64,000 nt of DNA from assembly GCA_051747385.1 (NCBI GenBank), contig JBNJGB010000006.1:62001-126000 (forward strand), in the 5' to 3' direction. Shown here piece by piece: positions 17,546 to 25,255 of the stretch (its first letter is position 1; every line of letters begins with the position of its first letter). Made by a program: the position numbers and the translations under genes. The DNA is from JBNJGB01 sp051747385 (lineage in GTDB: Bacteria > Myxococcota_A > UBA9042 > PHBI01 > JACKFB01). Under the pieces are notes generated by a model. It saw only the letters and a list, made by a program, of their open reading frames with translations, was not told the DNA's origin and did no database searches.

Positions 17546-17758
17546 AGCTGGCGGAGGATTCTCTTCGCCTGGACGGGCGGGCGGGCCACGGCCCCAACGC
17601 CCCCGCACCCGGCCCGACCCGGGGTCGTGCCGGGACGGCTTCACAGAGGGGCCTGCTCTCGCTCGGAGCGAGTGGGTAGCAACGTTGGTGTCGGGTGGTG
17701 GTTCGAGGCGTCGGTGACGGGTTCGTCGCTCACCTGGGACCTCCCGCTCGCATCGGCA

Positions 17759-20700
17759 TCAGCCGGCGTGCGGCTCGAGCGTCTCGCGGAGCAGCCGCAG
17801 CTCGACCACGTCGTCGTAGTCGTGCTGTGGGTCGTCCGGGTCGGCCGGCTCGCCGCGGAGCATCGCCTCCAGGGTCGCCCGGAAGGGCTGGAGCTCCTCG
17901 TGGAACCGCTCGGGCGGCGGGAGCTCGTCGGCGAGCCGGCCAGGCTCCGCGCCCTCGGCGATCCGCTGGCGTACGGACTCCACGAAGCAGCCGGTCGACT
18001 GCTGGGGCGCGCCGCCCGCGCGCCGGTACTGCGCGTAGAGCCGCACGGCCTCGCGTCGCGCCGCCTCGGCCGCCTCGGCGTCGCCGGCTGCCTGCTCCAG
18101 CCGCGTCGCCGTCCACCACTCCCGCCAGGGCTCCGCGTTCAATTCGTACGCCCGTTTCAGCTCCATGGCCCGGCGCAGGTCGGCGCGCGCCTCGTCGAGC
18201 CGGCCGAGCCGGCGGAGCGTGTCGCCCCGGTTTCCAAGGGCAACCGCCTCGCCCAGCTCGACTTGCAGCTCCCGAAAGGCCCCGGCCGCGCGGGCGAAAT
18301 GCGCGACCGCCCCCTCCAGTCGACCCTGCGCATCGTACAGATGGCCGAGCTGGACGAGCGTGCTGGCCTCGCCGACGCGGTCGCCGAGCTGCGACTCGAG
18401 CGCCAGCGACTCCAGGTAGCAGCGCTCGGCCTCGGGGTGCTGGCCGGCCTTTTGCCAGGCCATGCCCTCTTGGTGCCAGGAGACCGCGACCGTCGTCGGT
18501 TCTCCGAGCGCATCGAAGGTGGCGCGCGCCTTCTGGTGAGCTTCGACGGCGTCCTGGATACGACCCTGGAGCATGCGCACGGTGCCGAGCTGGCCGCGCG
18601 CCACGGCGGCATGGCGCCTCCGTCCGGCCGCATCGAACTCTGCGATCGCGTGCTCGTAGCACGCCGCGGCCTCTTCCCGCCGCCCGAGGTCCCTCAAGCA
18701 GTCGCCACGCTCCGCGACACAGCCCGTGGCCATCCCCGCCGCCGCCTGGCTGTGGTTGGCGAGCGCCGCGAAGCGCCACCGTGCCGTCTCCAGGCGAGAC
18801 AGCGCCAACTCGGGCGCGCCGGCCTTCTTCTCGACGCGGCCGAGGAGGAACGCGGCCACGGCGCGGTCGTAGGCCGCCCCCGGGTAGGTGTCGTCGGCGA
18901 GCGCCTCGGCGTCCGCGTGGAGGGCCCGGGCGCCCTCGAGGGCGCCGGGCAGGTCGCCGGCCTGGAGCCGGCGCTCCACGTCGTAGCGACGGTGCTCGAA
19001 CAGGGCGTGGCTCGGCCATTCGGCGAGCGAGTCCGCGACGTGCTCTCGGGTCCCGACGACGTGGGCCAGCGCGCGTGGGCGGCCGAGGTCTTTCAGCAAC
19101 GACTCCACGTCCGTCACGCCGCCGAGGGCCGCGTCGGCGGAGACGCCGCCCGAGGCCACTCGCACTTGGACCGCCTCGACCCACGCGAGGAGCTCGCCCA
19201 GCGCCAGGCGGGTCGCCTGCATCGCCTCGCGCGCGTCGGTGTGCTGCTGCTGGTCGAGGTAGCCGATGAGGTCGCGCGTCACATCGAACCATCGATCCGC
19301 CAGCTCGACGCGCTCGGCGTCGGACAGGGGCGCGTCGCCGTCGAGGCCGAGTTCCAGGGCGGGCGCGAGGGCCGGGTCGGGGAGGAAGATGCCCAGCCCG
19401 ATACGGGGGATGTCGTACGCATCGCCGAGGCCCAGCGAGACCAAGCGCGCGAGGAGCTTCGCGGCCTCGTCGGGCTCGATCTCCAGGACGTGCGCAAGGC
19501 CTCGGACCTCGACGGCCTGGCGGAAGACGACGAGGCCGCGGGCGAGGCGACGCTCGCGCTCCGTGAGGCGGCGGAGGCTGAGCCGCACGCTGGCGAGGAG
19601 GCTCGACTCGCGCGTGTCCGCGTCGGAGCCGGCGCGGCGGTCCAGCGCCTCCATGAGGGGCTTCAGCTCGTCGTGGGTGGCCTTCAGGCCGCGGCGTGCG
19701 ACCTCGGGGGCGAGCAGGACGAGGCTTCGCGGATGGCCGCGGACGAGCCGCACGAGGCGGTCGACCCAGGCGACGGCCTCGGTGGAGCCCTCGGCCTCAT
19801 CGGCGAGGTCCTGCTCGCGGAGCACGCGCTCGACGAGCTCGCGGCCCTCGCGCGGCGACAGCGGGCCGAGGCGGTGCGCCTCGGCGTCCAGGCCTCCGGG
19901 CGCCTCGCGGCTCGTGACGAGGAGGCGGGTGGAGCCGGTCTCGGCCAGCTCGCGGAGCATCGGCAGGAGCTCCGGGTCGGGGTCCTGAAGCGCCGTCTCC
20001 AGGTTGTCGACGACGAGGAGCACCCGCCAGGCGTGCAGGATCTGCTGGATCCGCCGGACCGCGGGGATCAGGTCGCCGCCCTCGCCCTCGAGCGCGGCGA
20101 CGCTCGTCCAGCCCGGGACGAGCTGGCGGCCGAGGGCGTCGAGGACGCTTCGGGCCTCGGTGTGCCGCTCCGTGCTCACCCAGGCGAGGCGCTGGACCCG
20201 GCGGATCGACAGGAGCCAGCGGGCCGATTCGCTCGCCAGGGCGGTCTTGCCCTGCCCGCCGGTGCCCAGGAGCGCCACGCTCCGGTGCGCGTCGAGGAGC
20301 CGCATGATCCGGAGGATCTCGCGGCTCCGACCGACGAAGCCGTGGGCCGGACACTCCGGAAGCCCGGCTCGACGGCGCCCCTCACCCTTTTCTACGAACT
20401 CGGCGTTCGGCAGCGGGCCGGCGGGGAGGAGCGGCACGTCGCTCGTCTCGTCCTGGAACAGGACGGGCACGAACCAGTCCTCCAGCGTCCACTCGTCCTC
20501 GCCGGAGCGGTTTCGTCGCCGGTCCAGGAAGAGCGTCCGCTGGGCCTGGACCATGGCGGTGCCGATGCGCTCGCCCTTCACCAGCGCCGGGTAGAAGGCG
20601 TCCACGAAGCGGCGTGCGGTCTCCACGAGGACGGCGTGGCTCATGGCCACGACGCTCCCGACGCCGGCGCGGAGGAGCCCGGCGGCCACGCTCGACTCGG

Positions 20701-22180
20701 GCGCCTCGTCGGACCGGGCGGTCTGGCAGGCCTCCAGGACGAAGAGCGGCACGCGGTGCTCGGCCAGCACGTCACCGAGCTCGTCTGCGCCGACGAGGTC
20801 CTTTCGTCGCTCCGGCCGGCCGGCGTCGTCCGGGTGCTCGAAGACGAGCTTGCCGAGCCCGTGGTTCGGGTCGTAGACGCCGTGGCCGTCGAAGTGGACG
20901 ACCTGATAGGGGCGTCCGGACTCGCGGGCGGCTTCCAGCTCCGTCTCGAGGGCATTCAGGGTGGCGTCCGGGAGCACGTGGAGGTCGACCTTGTGGCCGA
21001 GCGGGGCGAGCGCCTTCGCGAGCGGCGTCAGGCTCTCGCGGGCATCGATGAAGCCGGCGTCCTCCGGCCGGGAGACGACCAGCAGCACCCGGAGCCGGTG
21101 GACGGCATCGGGCTCCGGGAGCGTCCGCCGGCGTGTCTGGCGTCGCACGACCCGGACGCTCCGCCCGTCGGCGAAGAGGTAGCCGTCCCGGTCGGCCAAG
21201 AGCTCCCAGGGCAGCGCGAGGAGCGCGGAGGAGGCCGCGTCGTCGCCGCCGGCATCGACCTTGACGACGACGCGTCCCTCGTTCGAGGACGCCCGGAACT
21301 CCCCCGCGGTCTCGGCGACCTGGCCGAGCGTGGCGTCGTAGAGGGCGCGGCCCCACTCGGGAAGCCTGTTTTCCACCTGGTCGGCGTCGACGAGGTGGCG
21401 GCCGAAGGACCAGAGCGGGTAGGTCTCCAGGTACCAGCGGAGGCGTTCGAGCTCGACGGGCCCGAGCGGGCTCTCGAAGGCGAGGCCGTCCTCCGCGCCC
21501 TCGGACGCTCCGTGGGGCTTGTGCACGACCTCCAGGTCGGAGGCCACGCGACGCTTGCCCTCCTCCTCGCGCCAGCGGGGTTTCCGGAAGCGGAGGATCA
21601 GCTCGTCCCGCGGCGGTGGCTCCGGCGCCGGCCCGCTCCAGCCGCCGACCGTCGGGAGCTCGTCGAGCGCCTCGAGCACGCCGGGCACGGCGTCCTCGAC
21701 GGCGTGAGAGCCGTCGACGTAGAGGCGCCCGGACGCTTCGGTCTCCTCGGGATCCCCGACCGCCCGCTGCAGCGGCACGTCGTCCGCGCCGGCCCGGATG
21801 GGGATTACGCGAAAGCTCTCGCCGGCCTCCCTGGCCCGCCGCTCCGCCTTCAGCGCCCAGCCGATCTCCTTGGCGATGTAGCCGCTCGCCAGGGCCCTCG
21901 GCGTGCCGAGGAGCAGGAGCGCCCGGGCGCCCTGGATCGCCTCGCTGATCCTCGGATCCAGCCGATCGCCGCGCCGGAGGTTGCGGTCATCCTTCCAGAC
22001 CGGGACGCCCCAGAGCTCCAGCTCGCCCATGAGCCGCTCGGCCGCCTCCCGGTCGTCATGCGCATAGGACAGGAAGACCGGGCGCGGTCGCCCGTCGCTC
22101 GTCTCGATCGCCTCGGAGACCACCACCCCACCTCGCAGCGCGTCACGCGCCAATGTCGCAGACCGGGCTTTCGAGGACAA
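17759..22180 (-). CDS. TIR-CHAT-STAND-TPR multidomain immune-like protein
   Basis: The roughly 1473-residue protein has four parts. A TIR domain (34-165) starts PVFLSYAHDDREAAERL and has a candidate NADase glutamate in IAKEIGWAL. A CHAT caspase-like protease (about 240-590) has catalytic His in VVHFDGHGVYD (near 430) and Cys in FVLEACQTARSDE (near 486). A STAND/NB-ARC-like NTPase starts GFVGRSREI, with Walker A LLGTGGQGKTA (near 642), Walker B RVLLVVDNLE and sensor RLLVTSRE. TPR-type helices fill 1030-1400. Known relatives combine an effector with a STAND switch and a TPR sensor; two N-terminal effectors (NADase-like and protease-like) in one chain are unusual. The frame opens at TTG 22180 after gaggcgg; GTG codons at 22126/22123 are alternative starts just before the TIR. 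It is divergent from the patatin gene. Confidence 0.85.
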   Translation of the reverse strand: MSSKARSATLARDALRGGVVVSEAIETSDGRPRPVFLSYAHDDREAAERLMGELELWGVPVWKDDRNLRRGDRLDPRISEAIQGARALLLLGTPRALASGYIAKEIGWALKAERRAREAGESFRVIPIRAGADDVPLQRAVGDPEETEASGRLYVDGSHAVEDAVPGVLEALDELPTVGGWSGPAPEPPPRDELILRFRKPRWREEEGKRRVASDLEVVHKPHGASEGAEDGLAFESPLGPVELERLRWYLETYPLWSFGRHLVDADQVENRLPEWGRALYDATLGQVAETAGEFRASSNEGRVVVKVDAGGDDAASSALLALPWELLADRDGYLFADGRSVRVVRRQTRRRTLPEPDAVHRLRVLLVVSRPEDAGFIDARESLTPLAKALAPLGHKVDLHVLPDATLNALETELEAARESGRPYQVVHFDGHGVYDPNHGLGKLVFEHPDDAGRPERRKDLVGADELGDVLAEHRVPLFVLEACQTARSDEAPESSVAAGLLRAGVGSVVAMSHAVLVETARRFVDAFYPALVKGERIGTAMVQAQRTLFLDRRRNRSGEDEWTLEDWFVPVLFQDETSDVPLLPAGPLPNAEFVEKGEGRRRAGLPECPAHGFVGRSREILRIMRLLDAHRSVALLGTGGQGKTALASESARWLLSIRRVQRLAWVSTERHTEARSVLDALGRQLVPGWTSVAALEGEGGDLIPAVRRIQQILHAWRVLLVVDNLETALQDPDPELLPMLRELAETGSTRLLVTSREAPGGLDAEAHRLGPLSPREGRELVERVLREQDLADEAEGSTEAVAWVDRLVRLVRGHPRSLVLLAPEVARRGLKATHDELKPLMEALDRRAGSDADTRESSLLASVRLSLRRLTERERRLARGLVVFRQAVEVRGLAHVLEIEPDEAAKLLARLVSLGLGDAYDIPRIGLGIFLPDPALAPALELGLDGDAPLSDAERVELADRWFDVTRDLIGYLDQQQHTDAREAMQATRLALGELLAWVEAVQVRVASGGVSADAALGGVTDVESLLKDLGRPRALAHVVGTREHVADSLAEWPSHALFEHRRYDVERRLQAGDLPGALEGARALHADAEALADDTYPGAAYDRAVAAFLLGRVEKKAGAPELALSRLETARWRFAALANHSQAAAGMATGCVAERGDCLRDLGRREEAAACYEHAIAEFDAAGRRRHAAVARGQLGTVRMLQGRIQDAVEAHQKARATFDALGEPTTVAVSWHQEGMAWQKAGQHPEAERCYLESLALESQLGDRVGEASTLVQLGHLYDAQGRLEGAVAHFARAAGAFRELQVELGEAVALGNRGDTLRRLGRLDEARADLRRAMELKRAYELNAEPWREWWTATRLEQAAGDAEAAEAARREAVRLYAQYRRAGGAPQQSTGCFVESVRQRIAEGAEPGRLADELPPPERFHEELQPFRATLEAMLRGEPADPDDPQHDYDDVVELRLLRETLEPHAG

Positions 22181-22298
22181 CCGCCTCGCCGGGCGCGCCC
22201 TGGGGCACAGCCCGAAACCTGCAGAGAGCTCGGCACTCCACTCGTGCCCCTGTCAAAGTCGCGCTGATTCTGTACGGTCATGGCGAAGGAGACGTGTC

Positions 22299-23468
22299 AT
22301 GAACGCTCCCATGGAGACGCTGGAGCGACACCTGTCGCCCGAGGTGCGCCCGAAGCGCATCCTGGCGCTGGACGGGGGCGGAGTGCGGGGCGCACTTTCG
22401 CTGGAGTACCTGGCCCGGATCGAGTCGATCCTGCGGGAGCGCTCCCGGGACCCGGAGGCCTTTCGGCTGCGCGACTACTTCGATCTGATCGCCGGGACCT
22501 CGACGGGGGCGATCATCGCGGCCTCGCTGGCGATGGGCTACTCGGTCGACACGCTGCGCGAGATGTACCGGAGACTGGCGAGGGACGTGTTCCGCCCTCG
22601 CTTCGCTCTCGGTGGGCTCCTGCGTCCGAGGTTCTCGCCGAAGCCGTTGGAGCGACATCTTCGCCGCGTGCTCGGCGAGCACACCCGGCTCGGCAGCCCG
22701 GAGCTCACGACGGGGCTCCTCGTCGTCGCCAAGCGCTTCGACACGACGAGCCCGTGGCCGCTGAACAACATCCCCTGGGGGAAGTTCTACGCGGGGGAGG
22801 CGGGATCGCCGTGGATGGCCAACAGCGACTTTCCGCTTTGGCGAGTGGTGCGCGCCAGCACGGCCGCGCCGGTCTACTTCCAGCCGGAGCGCTTCGAAGT
22901 CGATTGGCAGCGGCGGAGCGAGACCGCGCCCATGTTCCTCGACGGCGGTGTGAGCCCGTTCAACAACCCGGCTCTGCAAGCGCTCATGACGGTCGGGCTG
23001 AGCGGGTACGGGCTGGGTTGGAAGCTCGGGCCGGACGACCTGCTGCTCGTGTCCGTGGGGACGGGTCGTCCGGATCCCGAACGGAAGCCGTCCCGGTGGC
23101 CGCCGACGCAGGCCGTGAGGGCGCTTCTGTCCATGATGGACGATGCCGGCGCGCTCACGGAGACGATCCTGCAGTGGCTGTCGCGGACGCCGACGCCACG
23201 GCACATCGACAGCGAGATCGAACGGCTCGACGGGGACCTGCTCGGTGGGGAGCCGCTCCTGCAGTATCGGCGCTACGACGTGGAGCTCACCACGGACTGG
23301 CTCGGCCGGCACCTGGGCGTCGGCTCGGACGACTTGCCGCGCAAGCGCCTCGCGAGGATGGCCCGCCTGGACGACGCCGCCATGGTACAGGCGCATCGGG
23401 AGCTCGGCGCCATCGCCGCACGGGAGCAGGTTCGTGACGAGCACTTCCCACGCGCATTCGACCCGTGA
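22299..23468 (+). CDS. Patatin-like phospholipase
   Basis: The 389-residue patatin-domain protein has oxyanion motif ALDGGGVRGALSLEYL (near residue 25), nucleophile elbow GTSTGAI (near residue 68) and catalytic aspartate motif DGGVSPFNNPA. The family hydrolyses phospholipid acyl chains; close architectural relatives include CapV-type effectors of CBASS and other membrane-attacking immune effectors, but no CD-NTase is visible in this window. The ATG at 22299 follows aaggagacgtgtc. It is divergent from the TIR-CHAT-STAND gene across 118 bases and is followed 42 bases later by the NDT/TIR-like TPR gene on the same strand, so it may be the lipase effector of a composite system. Confidence 0.9.
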   Translation: MNAPMETLERHLSPEVRPKRILALDGGGVRGALSLEYLARIESILRERSRDPEAFRLRDYFDLIAGTSTGAIIAASLAMGYSVDTLREMYRRLARDVFRPRFALGGLLRPRFSPKPLERHLRRVLGEHTRLGSPELTTGLLVVAKRFDTTSPWPLNNIPWGKFYAGEAGSPWMANSDFPLWRVVRASTAAPVYFQPERFEVDWQRRSETAPMFLDGGVSPFNNPALQALMTVGLSGYGLGWKLGPDDLLLVSVGTGRPDPERKPSRWPPTQAVRALLSMMDDAGALTETILQWLSRTPTPRHIDSEIERLDGDLLGGEPLLQYRRYDVELTTDWLGRHLGVGSDDLPRKRLARMARLDDAAMVQAHRELGAIAAREQVRDEHFPRAFDP

Positions 23469-23510
23469 GGGGTCGGTCGTAGAATCGAGGCCCGCACCCG
23501 AGGTGGTTCG

Positions 23511-24935
23511 ATGAGCTCACAGCCTCCCCCGCCCATGGTCTTCGTCGCGATGCCCTTCGGGGCCAAGCGTCCTCCCGGTCGGGACGGACCATGCATCGAC
23601 TTCGACCGGATCTTCGCGTTCATCGAGGCCGGAGTCGCGAAGGTGGGGCTCGAGTGTCACCGCGGGGACCTGGAGCGTCCGGGCGGGTTCATCCACCGGA
23701 CGATGTTCGAGAGCCTCCTGCTCGCCGAGTACGTCGTGGCGGATCTGACGTTGGCGAACCCCAACGTGGCCTACGAGCTCGGCGTCAGGCACGGCGGCGG
23801 CGCCCGCGCGACGATCCTGCTCTGCGCCCGGCCGTTCATGGAGCATCTCCCGTTCGACCTGAAGCCGCTCCGGGTCCACCCCTACGACCTGGCGGCGGAC
23901 GGAGGGCTCGACGACGAGGCCGGGGCGCGTCTGACGGGGGTGGTCGAGGAGCAGCTCCGGGCTGCGCTCGCGGGCAAGCTGCCGTCGGACAACCCGCTGC
24001 TCCAGGTCACGAGTGCGCATCCTGACGGCGGCGTGCAGCATGAGAAGATCGACATCTTCCTCGAACGAATGGAGTACGCGAGCCAGGTGGGCGAGCGCGT
24101 CCGTGCGGCGCTGGACGACCCCGACCAGGAGCACTCGCGTGCGACCCTGCGCGCACTGGGCGACGAGCTGCTGGAAGCGCCGGGGCTCGTCCCTCAGCTC
24201 CACTCCGCGCTGCTGTCCGTCTTCCTCGGGCTGCGGGAGATCGAGGCACACGACGAGATGGTCGCGCTCTACGACCGCATGCCGCGCGAGCTCCAACGAA
24301 CGCCCGTCGCGATCGAGCAGCTCGCCTTCGCCCTCAACCGGCTCGCGGAGGCGGCGGGCAAGGCCGGGGAGGGAACAAGGGCGCAGCGTCTTCGAAACGA
24401 GGCGTTCCGGACGCTCGAGGCCTTGCAGCCGGAGCAGTGGACGAGCGAGACCCATGGAATCGCGGGGCGCATCCACAAGGGACGGGCGGAGGCCGAGCGC
24501 GCGGCGGATCGCGCCGACGAAGCCGAAGCGGCCATGCAACGAGCGATCGAGACCTACGAGGCCGGCTTTCGAGCGGACCCACGGGACTACTACCCCGGGG
24601 TGAATGCCGTCATGTTGCGGCAGGATCGCGGGAGCGAGGAGGACGATGCGGCGCTGCAGCTCCTCTTGCCCGCCGTACGCTTCGCGGTGGACCGTGCACC
24701 GACTCCTCGGCGCGTGGACGAGCGATACTGGCAAGCGGCGACGCGCCTGGAGCTCGCGTGCGCCGCAGGGGACTGGGACGCGGCTGAGCACCACGCCGCG
24801 AGGGTCGCCTCTCTGAAGGTCCCCACCTGGATGCGCAAGACCACGACGAAGACCCTGCGGCGTCGTCGGAAGCGGCTCGACGACGGGACTCGGGGAGCCC
24901 GCGTGCTCGACGACGCCATCCGGAAGCTCGGATAA
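23511..24935 (+). CDS. Deoxyribosyltransferase/TIR-like domain with TPR-type C-terminus
   Basis: In the 474-residue protein, residues 1-150 begin MVFVAMPFGAK and include YVVADLTLANPNVAYELGVR, the signature of the nucleoside-deoxyribosyltransferase/TIR-like Rossmann superfamily found in many bacterial conflict proteins. Residues 170-470 are helical and TPR-like, resembling bacterial proteins annotated as DUF4071 / TRAF-binding-like. The glutamate in AYELG is where NAD or nucleoside glycosidic chemistry would be expected, but activity is not proven. The ATG at 23511 follows gaggtgg. It lies between the patatin and TIR-STAND genes on the same strand, consistent with one functional unit. The stop codon coincides with the truncated end of a small minus-strand ORF. 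Confidence 0.75.
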   Translation: MSSQPPPPMVFVAMPFGAKRPPGRDGPCIDFDRIFAFIEAGVAKVGLECHRGDLERPGGFIHRTMFESLLLAEYVVADLTLANPNVAYELGVRHGGGARATILLCARPFMEHLPFDLKPLRVHPYDLAADGGLDDEAGARLTGVVEEQLRAALAGKLPSDNPLLQVTSAHPDGGVQHEKIDIFLERMEYASQVGERVRAALDDPDQEHSRATLRALGDELLEAPGLVPQLHSALLSVFLGLREIEAHDEMVALYDRMPRELQRTPVAIEQLAFALNRLAEAAGKAGEGTRAQRLRNEAFRTLEALQPEQWTSETHGIAGRIHKGRAEAERAADRADEAEAAMQRAIETYEAGFRADPRDYYPGVNAVMLRQDRGSEEDDAALQLLLPAVRFAVDRAPTPRRVDERYWQAATRLELACAAGDWDAAEHHAARVASLKVPTWMRKTTTKTLRRRRKRLDDGTRGARVLDDAIRKLG

Positions 24936-25151
24936 GACGTCCGCATCGCAGCCATGGACGTCGCCCGTGGGCTGTCCGTCCTCGCCGACGGGAGCCAGCA
25001 CCCAGGATCCCTCCCTGCACTGCTGCTCCCCCCAGCCCTTGTGGAAGGTGATCCCGTCATCCGACCGGAGGGCGATCGCCTCGCTGATCTTCCGGTAGGT
25101 GCTGGCGCGGGTATCGTCGAACGCGACTCGTTGGCGGGCTGCTGCGGACAT
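24930..25151 (-). pseudogene. 3'-truncated small ORF of unknown family
   Basis: Reading leftward from 25151 there is a natural-looking protein of about 73 residues: MSAAARQRVAFDDTRASTYR, then KISEAIALRSDDGITFHKGW and a segment with EGSWVLAPVGEDGQPTGDV and HGCDADV. It then runs antisense into the neighbouring TPR gene, where the sequence becomes Pro/Arg-rich noise. The plausible part ends at the stop codon of that gene, suggesting that recombination removed the true 3' end. The 'EGSWVLAPVGEDG...YGC' layout resembles short phage- or toxin-associated proteins, but I cannot name the family. It also overlaps nothing on the plus strand until 25256. Confidence 0.45.
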
Positions 25152-25255
25152 GCCGACCACCACAGGTGACGGACGCGCGGTCGTGTACTCGGTGGCGCCG
25201 AGCACCATGGGTGGTACGCTGCACCGCCACCGCCAGCAGACCTGGGAGCGTCGAC

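Larger units (their letters stand above)
17229..17758 (+). other. 530-base non-coding gap holding two dispersed repeats
   Basis: No gene is supported between the universal stress protein and the 3' end of the TIR-CHAT gene. The stretch contains copy A of the GGACGTTGG repeat (17240-17315), copy 1 of the GCCAGGATGGG repeat (17445-17545), and a CGACCCGGGGTCG palindrome at 17625-17637 that recurs at 54208-54220. Apparent open frames here have no recognisable domain and overlap the repeats. Confidence 0.6.

Noticed and set aside
17273..22267. A 1664-codon open frame on the plus strand
   Set aside because: It is antisense to the TIR-CHAT-STAND gene, which carries clear catalytic motifs; the plus-strand translation has none.
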